Position numbers and translations under genes: made by a program
Source: DASZFV01 sp035549075
GTDB taxonomy: Bacteria > Myxococcota_A > Polyangia > Fen-1088
Direction of reading: 5' to 3'
Length of the DNA: 64,000 nt
Assembly: GCA_035549075.1 (NCBI GenBank)
Contig: DASZRT010000143.1
Location: forward strand, 78,890-142,889
Notes under the pieces: model-generated
The model's database searches: none
Seen by the model: only the letters and a program-made list of their open reading frames with translations
What the model was told of the DNA's origin: nothing
In this document: in pieces, positions 25,173 to 33,730 of the stretch
Layout: each line of letters begins with the position of its first letter
How positions within the stretch are numbered: the stretch's first letter is position 1

Positions 25173-26885
25173 TTACATGCCGTGGCCGGGGGCGATCACG
25201 CTGGGCAGGAACGCGTCGTAGTCGAAGCCGTCGTCGGTTTGGTCGGGGGTGTGGCAGCCGAGGCAGACGGTCGCGGGGACCTTGCGCGCGATCGTGTCGC
25301 GCTTCGAGACGGCGTCGACGTGGATCGAGCCGGGGCCGTGGCAGTTTTCGCAGCCGACGTTGGCGAACGTCGGCGACGTCGCGGCGACGATGTCGGTCGT
25401 GCCGCCGGCGCGCAGGTAGCCCGTGACGTGGCAGGGCACGCACTCGGGTGAGCGCGCGCGGTGCGCGTCCTCGAGCGCGGCCAGCGCGTGCGCGTGCTTC
25501 GTGCCGTTCCACACGGCGACGGCGTTGGGGTGGCAGCGGTTGCATGCGTCGTTGCCGACGTAGTGCGCCTGCGGCGCCGTAGGCGCTTCGTCGGTCGGCT
25601 TCTCGTGCGCGGGCGGCGCGGGCACGTGCGGGTTGAGCGGTTTGACGCCGACGGGCCGGCGCAGAAAGGCGAGCCGCTCGCTCTCGTGGTTGTAGGCGCT
25701 CACGAGCAACGCGACGCCCGGCTGATCGGGCACCGACGTGTCGAGCGGGATGATGCGGTTCTCGAACCAATTGCCCGTGACGTGCGGGGGCATCGCCTCC
25801 ATCGCCGCCGTCTCGCGCGTGATCGCCTTGCGCAGCTCGACGAGGCGCTGCGCGTAGTAGTCGTGCAGCTTCGGCGCCGTCGTCGTCGGCAAGCGCTTCT
25901 CGTAGTCGGCGACCTGCTCTCGGTGGTCCGCGAGGATCGTGCGCAGCTGCGCGCGCGCGCCGCGCGACACGAACGCCGCACCGCCGTCGACGACGTGCAA
26001 GTCGAGGCGCCCCTCGTACCTCCCCATGGCCATCGCCTCGAGCATGCGCGGGCCGTTGGGCGCGTCGCCCACGAGCTCGGGATCTTCCAAGTTCCTCGCG
26101 CTGTGGCCCAGCACCGCCCAGTCGACGCCGGGCGTGGCCGCGAGCAAGCGGCGGCTCTCCTCGACGGGGCCGACGTGCACGAGCGCGACGACGATCCGCG
26201 CGCCACGCGCGCGCAGCGACGCCACCTCGTCGCGCGCGGCCGCCGCGGGATCGCGCGCGACGAAGCCCCACGCGCGCATCTTCGAACCGTCCGCCGACGC
26301 CGTCACGCCGAACACGCCGACCTTCACGCCCGCGACGTCGAGCAGCCGATCGGCCGCCCACGGCGCGCGCCCGCGAACGTCGACGAGGTTCGCCGACACG
26401 ACGGGCACCTTCGCGTCGGCCAGCACCTTCCGGAGCCGCGGCAACCCGAGCGCCAGATCGCGCTCGCCGGGCGTGAACGCCTCGACGCCGAGGCGCGCGT
26501 ACGCCGCCGCGAGCAAGCGCGCGCGCCGATCGATCTCGCTCGCCGCCGGCGCGCGCCAGCCCTTGGGCGTGTCGTCCGCCGGCAAGAACAGGTCGCCCGC
26601 GTCGACGACGAGCACGCCGTCCGCCTCGGCGCGCGCCCTGTCGATCTCCGCCGCGCGCCGCGCGAGCCCCCCGAGCGGCCGCACCGGACACCCGCACCGC
26701 TCGTACTCCGCCTGATCGTTCGACGAATACGCGATCGCGAGAAACCTCCCCCGCGGCGGCGCCGGCTCAGCGTCGACCGCCGCATCGACGAGCGCAACGG
26801 CCGCATCGTGTGCCACCGGCGAAGGCGATCGACAGCCCGCCATCATCACGACGGCGATCGTCCACCGCAGCCTCGGAGCGAGCAT
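25173..26885 (-). CDS. Lipoprotein with metallophosphatase-like domain fused to tetraheme cytochrome
   Basis: This 570-residue protein has its lipobox cysteine at residue 18 (MAGC). The N-terminal 330 residues follow the 5'-nucleotidase/UshA-like fold: a CGCPVRPLGGLARR motif, VVDAGDLF, PVVSANLVD and VGVFGVTASADG. The usual first Asp-x-His metal pair is not evident, and a CGC stands near it. The C-terminal part is a multiheme cytochrome c554-like domain with four CxxCH motifs: CNRCH, CVPCH, CENCH and CLGCH. Such fusions are known in Deltaproteobacteria and related phyla, but their substrate is unsettled. It is convergent with the fibro-slime gene, 22 bp away. Confidence 0.82.
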   Translation of the reverse strand: MLAPRLRWTIAVVMMAGCRSPSPVAHDAAVALVDAAVDAEPAPPRGRFLAIAYSSNDQAEYERCGCPVRPLGGLARRAAEIDRARAEADGVLVVDAGDLFLPADDTPKGWRAPAASEIDRRARLLAAAYARLGVEAFTPGERDLALGLPRLRKVLADAKVPVVSANLVDVRGRAPWAADRLLDVAGVKVGVFGVTASADGSKMRAWGFVARDPAAAARDEVASLRARGARIVVALVHVGPVEESRRLLAATPGVDWAVLGHSARNLEDPELVGDAPNGPRMLEAMAMGRYEGRLDLHVVDGGAAFVSRGARAQLRTILADHREQVADYEKRLPTTTAPKLHDYYAQRLVELRKAITRETAAMEAMPPHVTGNWFENRIIPLDTSVPDQPGVALLVSAYNHESERLAFLRRPVGVKPLNPHVPAPPAHEKPTDEAPTAPQAHYVGNDACNRCHPNAVAVWNGTKHAHALAALEDAHRARSPECVPCHVTGYLRAGGTTDIVAATSPTFANVGCENCHGPGSIHVDAVSKRDTIARKVPATVCLGCHTPDQTDDGFDYDAFLPSVIAPGHGM

Positions 26886-26906
26886 CGCGAGCGAGTCTAA
26901 GCCATC

Positions 26907-26985
26907 GGGAGGCGCGGCTTAGCCGCGCCGGCGCGAACCCTGGATCCGAGGGGGGCCCGTGGGGGGCCTTCTTAGGCCCCCCACG
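26907..26985. repeat. Dispersed two-hairpin intergenic element, copy 1
   Basis: Two inverted repeats lie beyond the 3' end of the porin gene. The first (26958-26985) is an 11-bp GC stem with a TTCTTA loop that abuts the stop codon and has no T-tract. The second is GGCGCGGC-TTA-GCCGCGCC at 26911-26929. The same two-part layout and much of the sequence recur at 51525-51602 and 32567-32676, also at gene 3' ends. It may serve as a terminator or mRNA-stabilising element. Confidence 0.6.
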
Positions 26986-26986
26986 C

Positions 26987-28702
26987 TCAAAAGAACATAT
27001 GCGCGCCGAACGCCGTTCGGTAGTTCTGAACCTTGACGCCGTCGCCGAGCGTTTGATCGATGCGGTTGAACGACACGCCCATCTGGATCTGGTCCGTGAT
27101 CGCGACGAAGAGCGAGCCGTCGTAGTAGTACGCGTGGTCGTAGACGCCGCCGCGCCCGGCGAGCGGCGTGATCTCGACGATGTTGGTCGACTTCGCCTGG
27201 GCGTGGACGCCCGAGATCCACACGCGGCCGTTCATGATCGGCAGGTAGTACTGGAAGCCCGCGACGAGGCCCTGCCAGTTGCACGTACGCAGGCGGTTGT
27301 CGCCGTCGAACGTCACGATGCCGCTGTCGATGTTGGGCGTGTAGACGGGCGGCGCGTTCGCGGCCGAGTCACGGCCCGTCGGGTTCGGCAGCGCCGGGAA
27401 GAGCAGGCCACCCGTGAGGTCGCCGTTGTACATGTCGCTGATGCCCGTGCCGATCGAGAACTCGCCCGTCACCGACAGCGAGTTGCCGCGCTTCTTGTTG
27501 TTCTTCGCTGGAATGATGGGGAGGAACAGGTTCGCGACGACGCCGTAGCCATCCGCCGGCACGGTGTCGCCCGGCTGCTCGAGGAACTGCGCGACCTCGA
27601 AGTGACGGTAGATGCCCGAGACGCCGATACCCGCGGCGCCGATGCCCGGCTGGCCGTAGGCCTGCTGGCGCGCGCCCGTCCAGCCGTTGAACGCGAGGCG
27701 CAGACCGGCCTCGAGGTCGGGGTACCCGCCGGCCTTCTGCACGGGGCGGAGCGCCGCGCCCGCGATCTCGAGCTCGACGCCGCCGCCGCTGTTGAGGATC
27801 TTCGAAAGGCGGATCTGCGGCTGGCGGTGATAGACCTCGCCCGTGATGCCGATGAAGGCGAGCGTGCTCGGGTAGAAGCCCTTGCCGCCCCAGCCGAACA
27901 GGTCGTGGTACTGGCCGGCGATGATGTCGACGACGGGCGTCTCGACCTTCATGTAGTAGTGCCGCATGCGGAAGCCGGCGTTCGTGACGGTGTTCGCCTC
28001 GGTGTACTCGATGGGCGGCGTGTTGTTGAAGTCGGTCTCGATGTTGACCGACGACTTCACCTCGCCGATCTGCGGCGCCGCGAGACGGAAGCCGAGGCGC
28101 GAGTCACGCGACGAGGCCTGCGCCTGCAGGCGGTTGCCGCGGATCGTGCCGCGGCGCTGGATGATCGTGTTGCCGGTCTGCGCGCCGAAGCTCTGCGTCG
28201 AGTCCTGCATGACGTTGAGCGCGGCGTAGCCGTACAACGTCACGTCCCAGCCCGAGGCGTGCCACGTGATGCCCTCGGGCGAGTCGGCGTTGCCGTTCGA
28301 CTTCTGGATGCCCTCGGGCGGCGCGCCCGCCTCGACGACGACCTCGCCCTTCTTCTTGTGCGTGGGCGGCGGCGGCGCGGCCTCGACGGGCGGCGGGACC
28401 TCGGGAGGCGCGGCCGGCGGCGCGGCCTCGGCGCGCGACGACTCGACCTCGGTCGACTTCGTCGTCGTCTCGGCGGCGGGCTTGTCCGCTTTCTCGGCGG
28501 GCTTGTCCCAAGGCTTGTCTTCGGCGGGCGCCGGCGTGCTGGACGTCCCCGACGAGCCTGACGAGCCCGACGACGACTCGCCCCACGCGGCGCTGTCGTC
28601 GACGGGCGGCTTGGGCTTGCGCTTCGCGAGCGCTTGGTTGCCGCCGCCGGCGACGAGCGCGGCGGTGGCGAGGAAGATCCCGAGGGTGCGCTGGCTGATC
28701 AT
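26987..28702 (-). CDS. Outer-membrane porin-like beta-barrel protein
   Basis: This 571-residue exported protein has a signal peptide cut near residue 26 (NQALA). A Pro/Ala/Glu-rich low-complexity region spans about 27-130 and may cross the periplasm or bind peptidoglycan. The remaining 440 residues alternate polar and hydrophobic positions like a porin: WDVTLYGYAALNVM opens the barrel, GNRLQAQASSRDSRLGFRL lies inside, and the protein ends AFGAHMFF with the aromatic terminal residue used for barrel assembly. The transported solute is unknown. It lies 25 bp downstream of the lipoprotein gene at 28728 and is probably its operon partner. A GC hairpin follows its stop directly. Confidence 0.75.
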   Translation of the reverse strand: MISQRTLGIFLATAALVAGGGNQALAKRKPKPPVDDSAAWGESSSGSSGSSGTSSTPAPAEDKPWDKPAEKADKPAAETTTKSTEVESSRAEAAPPAAPPEVPPPVEAAPPPPTHKKKGEVVVEAGAPPEGIQKSNGNADSPEGITWHASGWDVTLYGYAALNVMQDSTQSFGAQTGNTIIQRRGTIRGNRLQAQASSRDSRLGFRLAAPQIGEVKSSVNIETDFNNTPPIEYTEANTVTNAGFRMRHYYMKVETPVVDIIAGQYHDLFGWGGKGFYPSTLAFIGITGEVYHRQPQIRLSKILNSGGGVELEIAGAALRPVQKAGGYPDLEAGLRLAFNGWTGARQQAYGQPGIGAAGIGVSGIYRHFEVAQFLEQPGDTVPADGYGVVANLFLPIIPAKNNKKRGNSLSVTGEFSIGTGISDMYNGDLTGGLLFPALPNPTGRDSAANAPPVYTPNIDSGIVTFDGDNRLRTCNWQGLVAGFQYYLPIMNGRVWISGVHAQAKSTNIVEITPLAGRGGVYDHAYYYDGSLFVAITDQIQMGVSFNRIDQTLGDGVKVQNYRTAFGAHMFF

Positions 28703-28727
28703 GTTTTCGCGTTCTCCGTCGGCTCGG

Positions 28728-29864
28728 CTACTGGGTACACAGCTTGGGGCCGTCCGCCGTCTTGCACGGGCCGCCGCAGTCGACGCCTTCTTCCCACTTT
28801 TCTTTTACGCCGTTCGCGCAGGCCGCCTTGCGCGTCTTCTTCTGCTCGGCCGTGTAGACCTGATCGGGGTTCTCGCACAGCACGCCCAAGCAAGAGCCGC
28901 CGCAGTCGATGCCGTCCTCGTCGCCGTTCTGCATGCCGTCGCTGCACGTGCCGCAGGCGTTGCCGCAGACCGCGCCGCAGTCGACCCCGTCCTCGCCGAT
29001 GTTCTGGACGCCGTCGTGGCAGCTGGCCGGCACGAGGTGCATCGTGCGGTACGACGTCTGGTTGAAGAGCGCCGTCGTGTCGTGGCCCGTGAGGTCGATC
29101 GAACCGTCGCCCTTGACGCAGTAGTCGGCGACCGACGCCGGGTTGTAGAAGTCGTCGAACAGCGTGATTGACGTCGAGCCCTTGTCCGAGAACCAGCGGC
29201 CCGACGGCCCGCCGATGAACGAGACGTCATACTGGCAGTCGCAGCCGCCCTGGCTCGGGTCGGCCGGGTCGAAGCAGCGGACGCTGTAGATGTTGGCCTC
29301 GGCGGCGAGGAACTCGCCGAGGCGGCGGCCGAGCGCCGGGCACGAGAGGCGCACGCCCTGCGCCGTGAGGCAGCTCTCGGTGAACTCGAGGTCGCGCGTC
29401 TGCAGGTAGGTGATCTGCATGCGGTAGTGACCCGTGTTCAGCTGCGTCGCCGAGTCGGCGGAGAGCGTGAACGCGCCCACCTTGAGCGGGATCGGCGGCG
29501 CCCACACGACGAAGCGCGCAATCTCGCCCGTCGGCTTGAAGACGATGTTCGAGCACCAGTCGGCCGTGACGTTGTCGGGCGGCCGCGTCGTCGCCGTCAC
29601 GGGCGGCTGGCGCAACAGCGTCTCGGGGACCGGCGGCGTCTGCAGCTGGTCCTGGCAGAAGGCCGACTCGTCGACGACGCCGTCGTGCTGGCCGACGACC
29701 GTCCACGCCTTCGTCGGCACGCCGCTCACCATCGCCGCGCCCGCCATGAGGTCGCCGCCGCACGCGCTCAGCGACTCACAAAACGGCTGTGTCTTGCACC
29801 CCGAAAGGCCGGCGATCCCGATGACCGATGCGAATAGCGCGCTCCCTGCGAGCCCTGTCTTCAT
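28728..29864 (-). CDS. Lipoprotein with Cys-rich VDCGG repeats, porin-linked
   Basis: This 378-residue lipoprotein has its lipobox cysteine at residue 23 (LSGC). The central region has no family I recognise. The last 110 residues contain three Cys-rich repeats of the form DGVQNxxEDGVDCGAxC, CSDGMQNGDEDGIDCGG and ANGVKEKWEEGVDCGG. This motif is common in myxobacterial exported proteins, where its acidic residues are suggestive of calcium binding. It lies 25 bp upstream of the porin and 67 bp downstream of an esterase, all on one strand. A surface-exposed accessory lipoprotein of the porin is a reasonable inference. ATG 29864 was chosen over the GTG two codons upstream. Confidence 0.7.
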   Translation of the reverse strand: MKTGLAGSALFASVIGIAGLSGCKTQPFCESLSACGGDLMAGAAMVSGVPTKAWTVVGQHDGVVDESAFCQDQLQTPPVPETLLRQPPVTATTRPPDNVTADWCSNIVFKPTGEIARFVVWAPPIPLKVGAFTLSADSATQLNTGHYRMQITYLQTRDLEFTESCLTAQGVRLSCPALGRRLGEFLAAEANIYSVRCFDPADPSQGGCDCQYDVSFIGGPSGRWFSDKGSTSITLFDDFYNPASVADYCVKGDGSIDLTGHDTTALFNQTSYRTMHLVPASCHDGVQNIGEDGVDCGAVCGNACGTCSDGMQNGDEDGIDCGGSCLGVLCENPDQVYTAEQKKTRKAACANGVKEKWEEGVDCGGPCKTADGPKLCTQ

Positions 29865-29931
29865 ATACACACGTGCCTTTCGTCTCCTCGAACGTGGAAC
29901 CGACTTGAGGTCTTGCGTCGCCGTCGCGTGC

Positions 29932-31176
29932 TCAGACTCCGCTGCCGCCCGTGCCCGTCGAGCCGCCCGTGCCCGTCGAGCCGCCCGTCGCCGCCGAACC
30001 GTCCGTGCCCGTCGCGCCGCCCGCGCCCGCGTCCGAGCCGGTCGTGCCTCCCGTCGGCGTGACCGTCATGCCGTTGTTGTTCGGGTTCGCGCCCGGCGCG
30101 AGCAGACCGAAGAACAGCGTCATCGCCGCCGTGGCGCGATCGTCCTGGCTCGCGTGGCCGAGGCCGACCGACGTGCAGAACACGACCGGGTAATCGGCCG
30201 GGCACTTCGTGAAGCGCTTGCAGATGCCCGCGCCGATCGCCGTGTTCTCGTCGTGCCAGTCGGTCTGGATCGAGTTGTCGTCGTAGTCGGTCGGGCAGTC
30301 GTTCGTGCGGCCGACGCGCGCGAGCGCGCTCTTGTTGAGCGCGATCTTGTTGGCGTTGTCCATCGTGTCGCTGAGCCAGAAGGCCGCGACGGGGCCGCAC
30401 GGCGGCTGCTCCGACGGCTCGCCGCCCGAGACCGACGCCTGCGCTCGCACGTGGTAGTTCGGCGCGAACTTGCGCGGGTTGGAGAACTTCGGGTCGACCA
30501 CGCCGCCGAACGCGCAGCCCCACATGTTGGCGAGCCAGCCGCCCGTGCTGTAGCCGGCGACGTAGATGCGGTTCGTGTCGACGCAGTAGTGCGAGTCGAC
30601 GAAGTCGGTGAAGAGCTGGAAGGCCTCCCACTCCTGCGACTTGAGGCCGGCCTCGTTGTCGTAGCAGTTCATGTTCGCGCCGTCCGTCGGGATGTCGAGC
30701 GCGACGTAGATCGCCTCTTCGTTGCCCTTGAACAGCGGGAGCGTGCTCGTGTTGGCGGCGTTGTACGAGCCGCAGCCCTGGCCGATGTAGATCAAAGGAT
30801 AGGGCTTACTGGGATCGTAGTCGGCGGGCACGCGCACCCAGAACGAGCGCGGACCTTTTCTCGCCGGGTCGGGCGTGTCGGTGAGGTTCTCGCCCGTGCC
30901 CATCACGGTGAACTGCATGTAGCCCTTGGCCGAGCCGGGGATCGTTCGCGGCGTCCCGTCGGGCACCGGCATGCCGCAGCCGAGGCCCGCCTTCACGCTG
31001 TTGTCGGGGCCGAGGTACTTGATGCCGTACTCGTCGTTGCGAATCGGACCGACCTGCTGGCCCGACGAACAGCCGAGGTAACCCGAGCACGTCGAGTCGC
31101 TGTAGTTCGGCACTTTGCAGCCCGCCGCTGCGAAGCCGGCCGCGGCGATGAAGAGACCAAGGGTGAAAATCTTCAT
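29932..31176 (-). CDS. Secreted esterase-like lipoprotein, paralogue 5, with C-terminal linker
   Basis: This 414-residue alpha/beta hydrolase is related to the four-gene array at 15-21 kb. The lipobox cysteine is residue 20 (AAGC). The domain shows SFWVRVPADYD, IYIGQGCGSYN, DSHYCVDTNRIYVAGYSTGG (nucleophile Ser in GYSTG) and GLGHASQ with the likely catalytic His. Unlike the array members it has no N-terminal linker. About 35 residues of Gly/Ser/Thr/Ala linker sit after the catalytic domain and end the protein, replacing the FWxFWxSLP tail. The start is well supported: AGGAG at 31185-31189 is 8 bases before ATG 31176. It appears to lead an operon with the lipoprotein and porin downstream. Confidence 0.8.
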   Translation of the reverse strand: MKIFTLGLFIAAAGFAAAGCKVPNYSDSTCSGYLGCSSGQQVGPIRNDEYGIKYLGPDNSVKAGLGCGMPVPDGTPRTIPGSAKGYMQFTVMGTGENLTDTPDPARKGPRSFWVRVPADYDPSKPYPLIYIGQGCGSYNAANTSTLPLFKGNEEAIYVALDIPTDGANMNCYDNEAGLKSQEWEAFQLFTDFVDSHYCVDTNRIYVAGYSTGGWLANMWGCAFGGVVDPKFSNPRKFAPNYHVRAQASVSGGEPSEQPPCGPVAAFWLSDTMDNANKIALNKSALARVGRTNDCPTDYDDNSIQTDWHDENTAIGAGICKRFTKCPADYPVVFCTSVGLGHASQDDRATAAMTLFFGLLAPGANPNNNGMTVTPTGGTTGSDAGAGGATGTDGSAATGGSTGTGGSTGTGGSGV

Positions 31177-31493
31177 GGGTGAAACTCCTACTCGTGAAGC
31201 GGCGGGGGCTGACCTGAATCCGAGGCGATTTTCGGGGCGCATCAGAGCAGGGTCGTCCCGCGTTGTCCAGGGATTGTCCCACACGCGGTCAGATTCGCAG
31301 GCCGACGTGCGAGGTCCCAAGGAATGAGTCGTTTACCGCTTTTAGATCTTTGATTACGTGCGCGCGGTCTCACGCGAAAAGGCGCCACTGTTTACGAACG
31401 GTGTTACACTTCGGTAGCCAGCGGCAGCGCGACACGGTGAGGGCGCCCGGGTAGGTCTCAGCGGTTCCGCCGCAGGTTTCTCGGAGGTCTGCC
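31177..31493. other. 317-bp divergent intergenic region
   Basis: This region separates the esterase (minus) from the discoidin-type lipoprotein (plus). It contains an AT-richer patch at about 31325-31425, the likely site of the plus-strand promoter, and a GGAGG ribosome site at 31483-31487 six bases before ATG 31494. AGGAG at 31185-31189 serves the esterase. No convincing -35/-10 pair, RNA gene or repeat was found. Confidence 0.4.
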
Positions 31494-32498
31494 ATGTTCC
31501 GTAAGGTTCACTGGAGGCTGGGAAGCGGGGCTGTGTTCTTGGTGCTCGCGAGCGTCGCCCTCGTCGGGATCGACTGCGGTGCGCCCGAGAGCCTCAAGAA
31601 CGTCACCGGCAACATCGGGGGTGGCGGCAACGGCGGCACACCGACGGGCGGCACGACCGACACGGGCGGCACCGGCGGCGCGACCGACACCGGCGGCACG
31701 GGCGGCGCGACCGACCTCGGCGGTTCCGGCGGCGCGACCGACACCGGCGGCTCGACGGGAACCGGCGGCTCGACCGCGACGGGCGGAGCGACCGGCAACG
31801 GCGGTTCGACGGGCACGGGCGGCTCGACGGCAAACGGCGGCACCACGGGCAGCGGCGGTTCGACCGCCAACGGCGGCACGACCGGCTCGGGCGGCACCAC
31901 GGCCGCCGGCGGAACGACGGGCTCGGGCGGCGGCGGCGCGGGCGGCACGACCGCGTCCGGCGGAACGACGGGCTCGGGCGGCACCGGCGGCTCCGCTTCG
32001 ATGGTCTGTATGAACAGCGTCGTCGTCTCAGCCGGCGGCAGCGAGGCCAACTGTCCCGCGAAGACGACTTGGAAAGCGACCGCCAACCCGACGCCGGCGT
32101 CGAACTTCGACGGCATCAACAACATGTACCTGCAGCCGCAGTACGCGATCGACGGGATGGCCGCCACCCGCTATTCGAGCGGCGCGACATTGGCGGCCAA
32201 CTTCTACTTCCAGGTCGATCTCGGCGTCGCGAAGACGGTCTCGGGCATCACGGTCGACACGAACGTCGGCACGGACACGATGGACGTCGCGAACGGCTAT
32301 GACGTCAGCGTGTCGACGGATGGAACCAACTTCACGGTCGTCAAGTCGTGCGCGTACAACGCGGCGCCCACAGAGGTGATCAACTTCGCGTCGACCACCG
32401 CCCGCTACATTCGCTACATCAACAAAGGAGCGCCGGGCCCCGGCAACGGACCTACCAGTTGGATGTCGATCCACGAGTTCGACATCATCTGCCACTGA
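31494..32498 (+). CDS. Exported F5/8 type C (discoidin/CBM32-like) domain protein
   Basis: This 334-residue exported protein has a signal segment with Cys28 (VGIDC); the Asp before the cysteine makes lipidation uncertain. Residues from about 38 to 170 are a long Gly/Thr/Ser linker of repeats such as GGTTGSGGS. The C-terminal 150 residues form an F5/8 type C (galactose-binding-like) domain: YAIDGMAATRYSSG, NFYFQVDLGVAKTV, YDVSVSTDGTNF and ARYIRYINKG. Such domains bind sugars on glycans or cell surfaces. There is no catalytic domain, so it is probably a surface adhesin or carbohydrate-binding accessory. The GGAGG ribosome site fixes the start. Confidence 0.8.
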   Translation: MFRKVHWRLGSGAVFLVLASVALVGIDCGAPESLKNVTGNIGGGGNGGTPTGGTTDTGGTGGATDTGGTGGATDLGGSGGATDTGGSTGTGGSTATGGATGNGGSTGTGGSTANGGTTGSGGSTANGGTTGSGGTTAAGGTTGSGGGGAGGTTASGGTTGSGGTGGSASMVCMNSVVVSAGGSEANCPAKTTWKATANPTPASNFDGINNMYLQPQYAIDGMAATRYSSGATLAANFYFQVDLGVAKTVSGITVDTNVGTDTMDVANGYDVSVSTDGTNFTVVKSCAYNAAPTEVINFASTTARYIRYINKGAPGPGNGPTSWMSIHEFDIICH

Positions 32499-32566
32499 TT
32501 CAGTAGGCCCCATTGGCGTACGTGCCCACCCACATTGCGATGAAGGGGGCGCGTACGGGAATGGCT

Positions 32567-32676
32567 GGGCGACGCGGCTCTGCCGCGGCGACCAGCGGGG
32601 GTAAGGGGGGACGCAGAGGCGCCAGCGTAGGTGTGCCGAGCAGGCCAACGCAGAAGGCGCCGGGCGGTCCCCCCTT
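32567..32676. repeat. Dispersed two-hairpin intergenic element, copy 3 (long-range arms)
   Basis: At the 3' end of the dehydrogenase gene, 32667-32676 (GTCCCCCCTT) is the inverted complement of 32603-32612, separated by 54 bases. Farther out lies CGCGGC-TCT-GCCGCG at 32573-32587. The GCGGC-N3-GCCGC triloop hairpin and the C-run arm next to the stop match copies 1 and 2. Here the C-run arms are farther apart, as if the first hairpin had gained an insertion. Confidence 0.45.
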
Positions 32677-32677
32677 C

Positions 32678-33652
32678 TTAGTAGACGCGGTCGAGCAGCG
32701 GCAACCCCCTCTCGAAGTACGAGAGGTTGTCGAGGAAGTGGCAGACGAGGCGCTCGCTCTCGTCCGCGTGGCCGCCTGCCACGTGGGGTGAGACGAAGCA
32801 ATTGGGCGTCGTCCAGAGCGCGTGGTCGGGCGGCAGCGGCTCGGGGTCGGTAACGTCGAGGTAGGCGGCCGCGAGCTGGCCCGACGCGAGCGCCGCGACG
32901 AGCGCCGTTTGATCGACCGTGGATCCGCGTCCGATGTTGACGAAGATGGCGCCTGGCTTCAGTGACGCGAAGACGGCGGCGTCGAACGCGTGGCGCGTGC
33001 CCGGCCCGCCCGGCAACAGATCGACGACGTGATCAGCCGTGGCGAGCGCCTTCGCCGCCGCCGGCGTGCCCCACACGAACGTCGGCACCGGGTCGTCGCC
33101 GCCTGCGCGTCGCCGGATGCCGACGACGTTCGCGCCCATGGGCGCCAGCATCGCCGTGAGACGGCGGCCGATCGAACCGTAGCCCACGAGCGCGATCGTG
33201 AGCGCGCCCATGCGGCGGGCGGAGGCGCGGAGCGCGTGCTGCGGCCACGCGCGCGGCGCGCGCTGGTTCTCCATCGCGTCGGGCAACCGCCGTTCGTGCG
33301 CGAGCATGAACGCGAGCGCGTGCTCGGCGCAGGGGGCGTCGTAGACGAGCGAGCTCTTCGTGAGCATCGCGCCGCGCGTGACGAACGCCGTGCGCAAATC
33401 GTCGCGGTCGTAGGGGTTGTAGCCGGCGCTCGACAGCTGCACCCAGCGCGCGCGCGACGAGATCAGCTGCGTCGGCTCAGGCTGCCCGAAGGCGACGTCG
33501 GCCGTCGCGAGCCCCTCGTCGGGCACGCCCTCGCCGCTCGCGGCGACGAGCCCCTGTTCGGGCACGACGAGCCGGTGCGCGCGCGTGCCGGCTTCCAGCG
33601 CGCGGCGCGCGCCATCGGGCAGCTTGGCGTTGCACCAGATCGTGAGGGCCAC
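32678..33652 (-). CDS. D-2-hydroxyacid dehydrogenase family protein
   Basis: This 324-residue cytoplasmic NAD(P)-dependent dehydrogenase of the D-isomer 2-hydroxyacid family has the Rossmann motif VGYGSIGRRL, followed by the dinucleotide-binding RRRAGG. The catalytic residues are recognisable: Arg in NIGRGSTVD, Glu in DPEPLPPDH and His in SPHVAGGH. It probably reduces a 2-oxoacid or oxidises a D-2-hydroxyacid; glyoxylate/hydroxypyruvate reductases are the closest type. The GTG at 33652 was chosen because the frame beyond it is Arg-rich antisense of the phosphatase gene. It diverges from that gene across 78 bp. Confidence 0.88.
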   Translation of the reverse strand: MALTIWCNAKLPDGARRALEAGTRAHRLVVPEQGLVAASGEGVPDEGLATADVAFGQPEPTQLISSRARWVQLSSAGYNPYDRDDLRTAFVTRGAMLTKSSLVYDAPCAEHALAFMLAHERRLPDAMENQRAPRAWPQHALRASARRMGALTIALVGYGSIGRRLTAMLAPMGANVVGIRRRAGGDDPVPTFVWGTPAAAKALATADHVVDLLPGGPGTRHAFDAAVFASLKPGAIFVNIGRGSTVDQTALVAALASGQLAAAYLDVTDPEPLPPDHALWTTPNCFVSPHVAGGHADESERLVCHFLDNLSYFERGLPLLDRVY

Positions 33653-33730
33653 GCGACGACTGTACCGTCGCCCGCGTCCGTGCGCGAACACATGGACTCG
33701 GGCGCGCGCCGACGGCATCATGGCGCCCTC

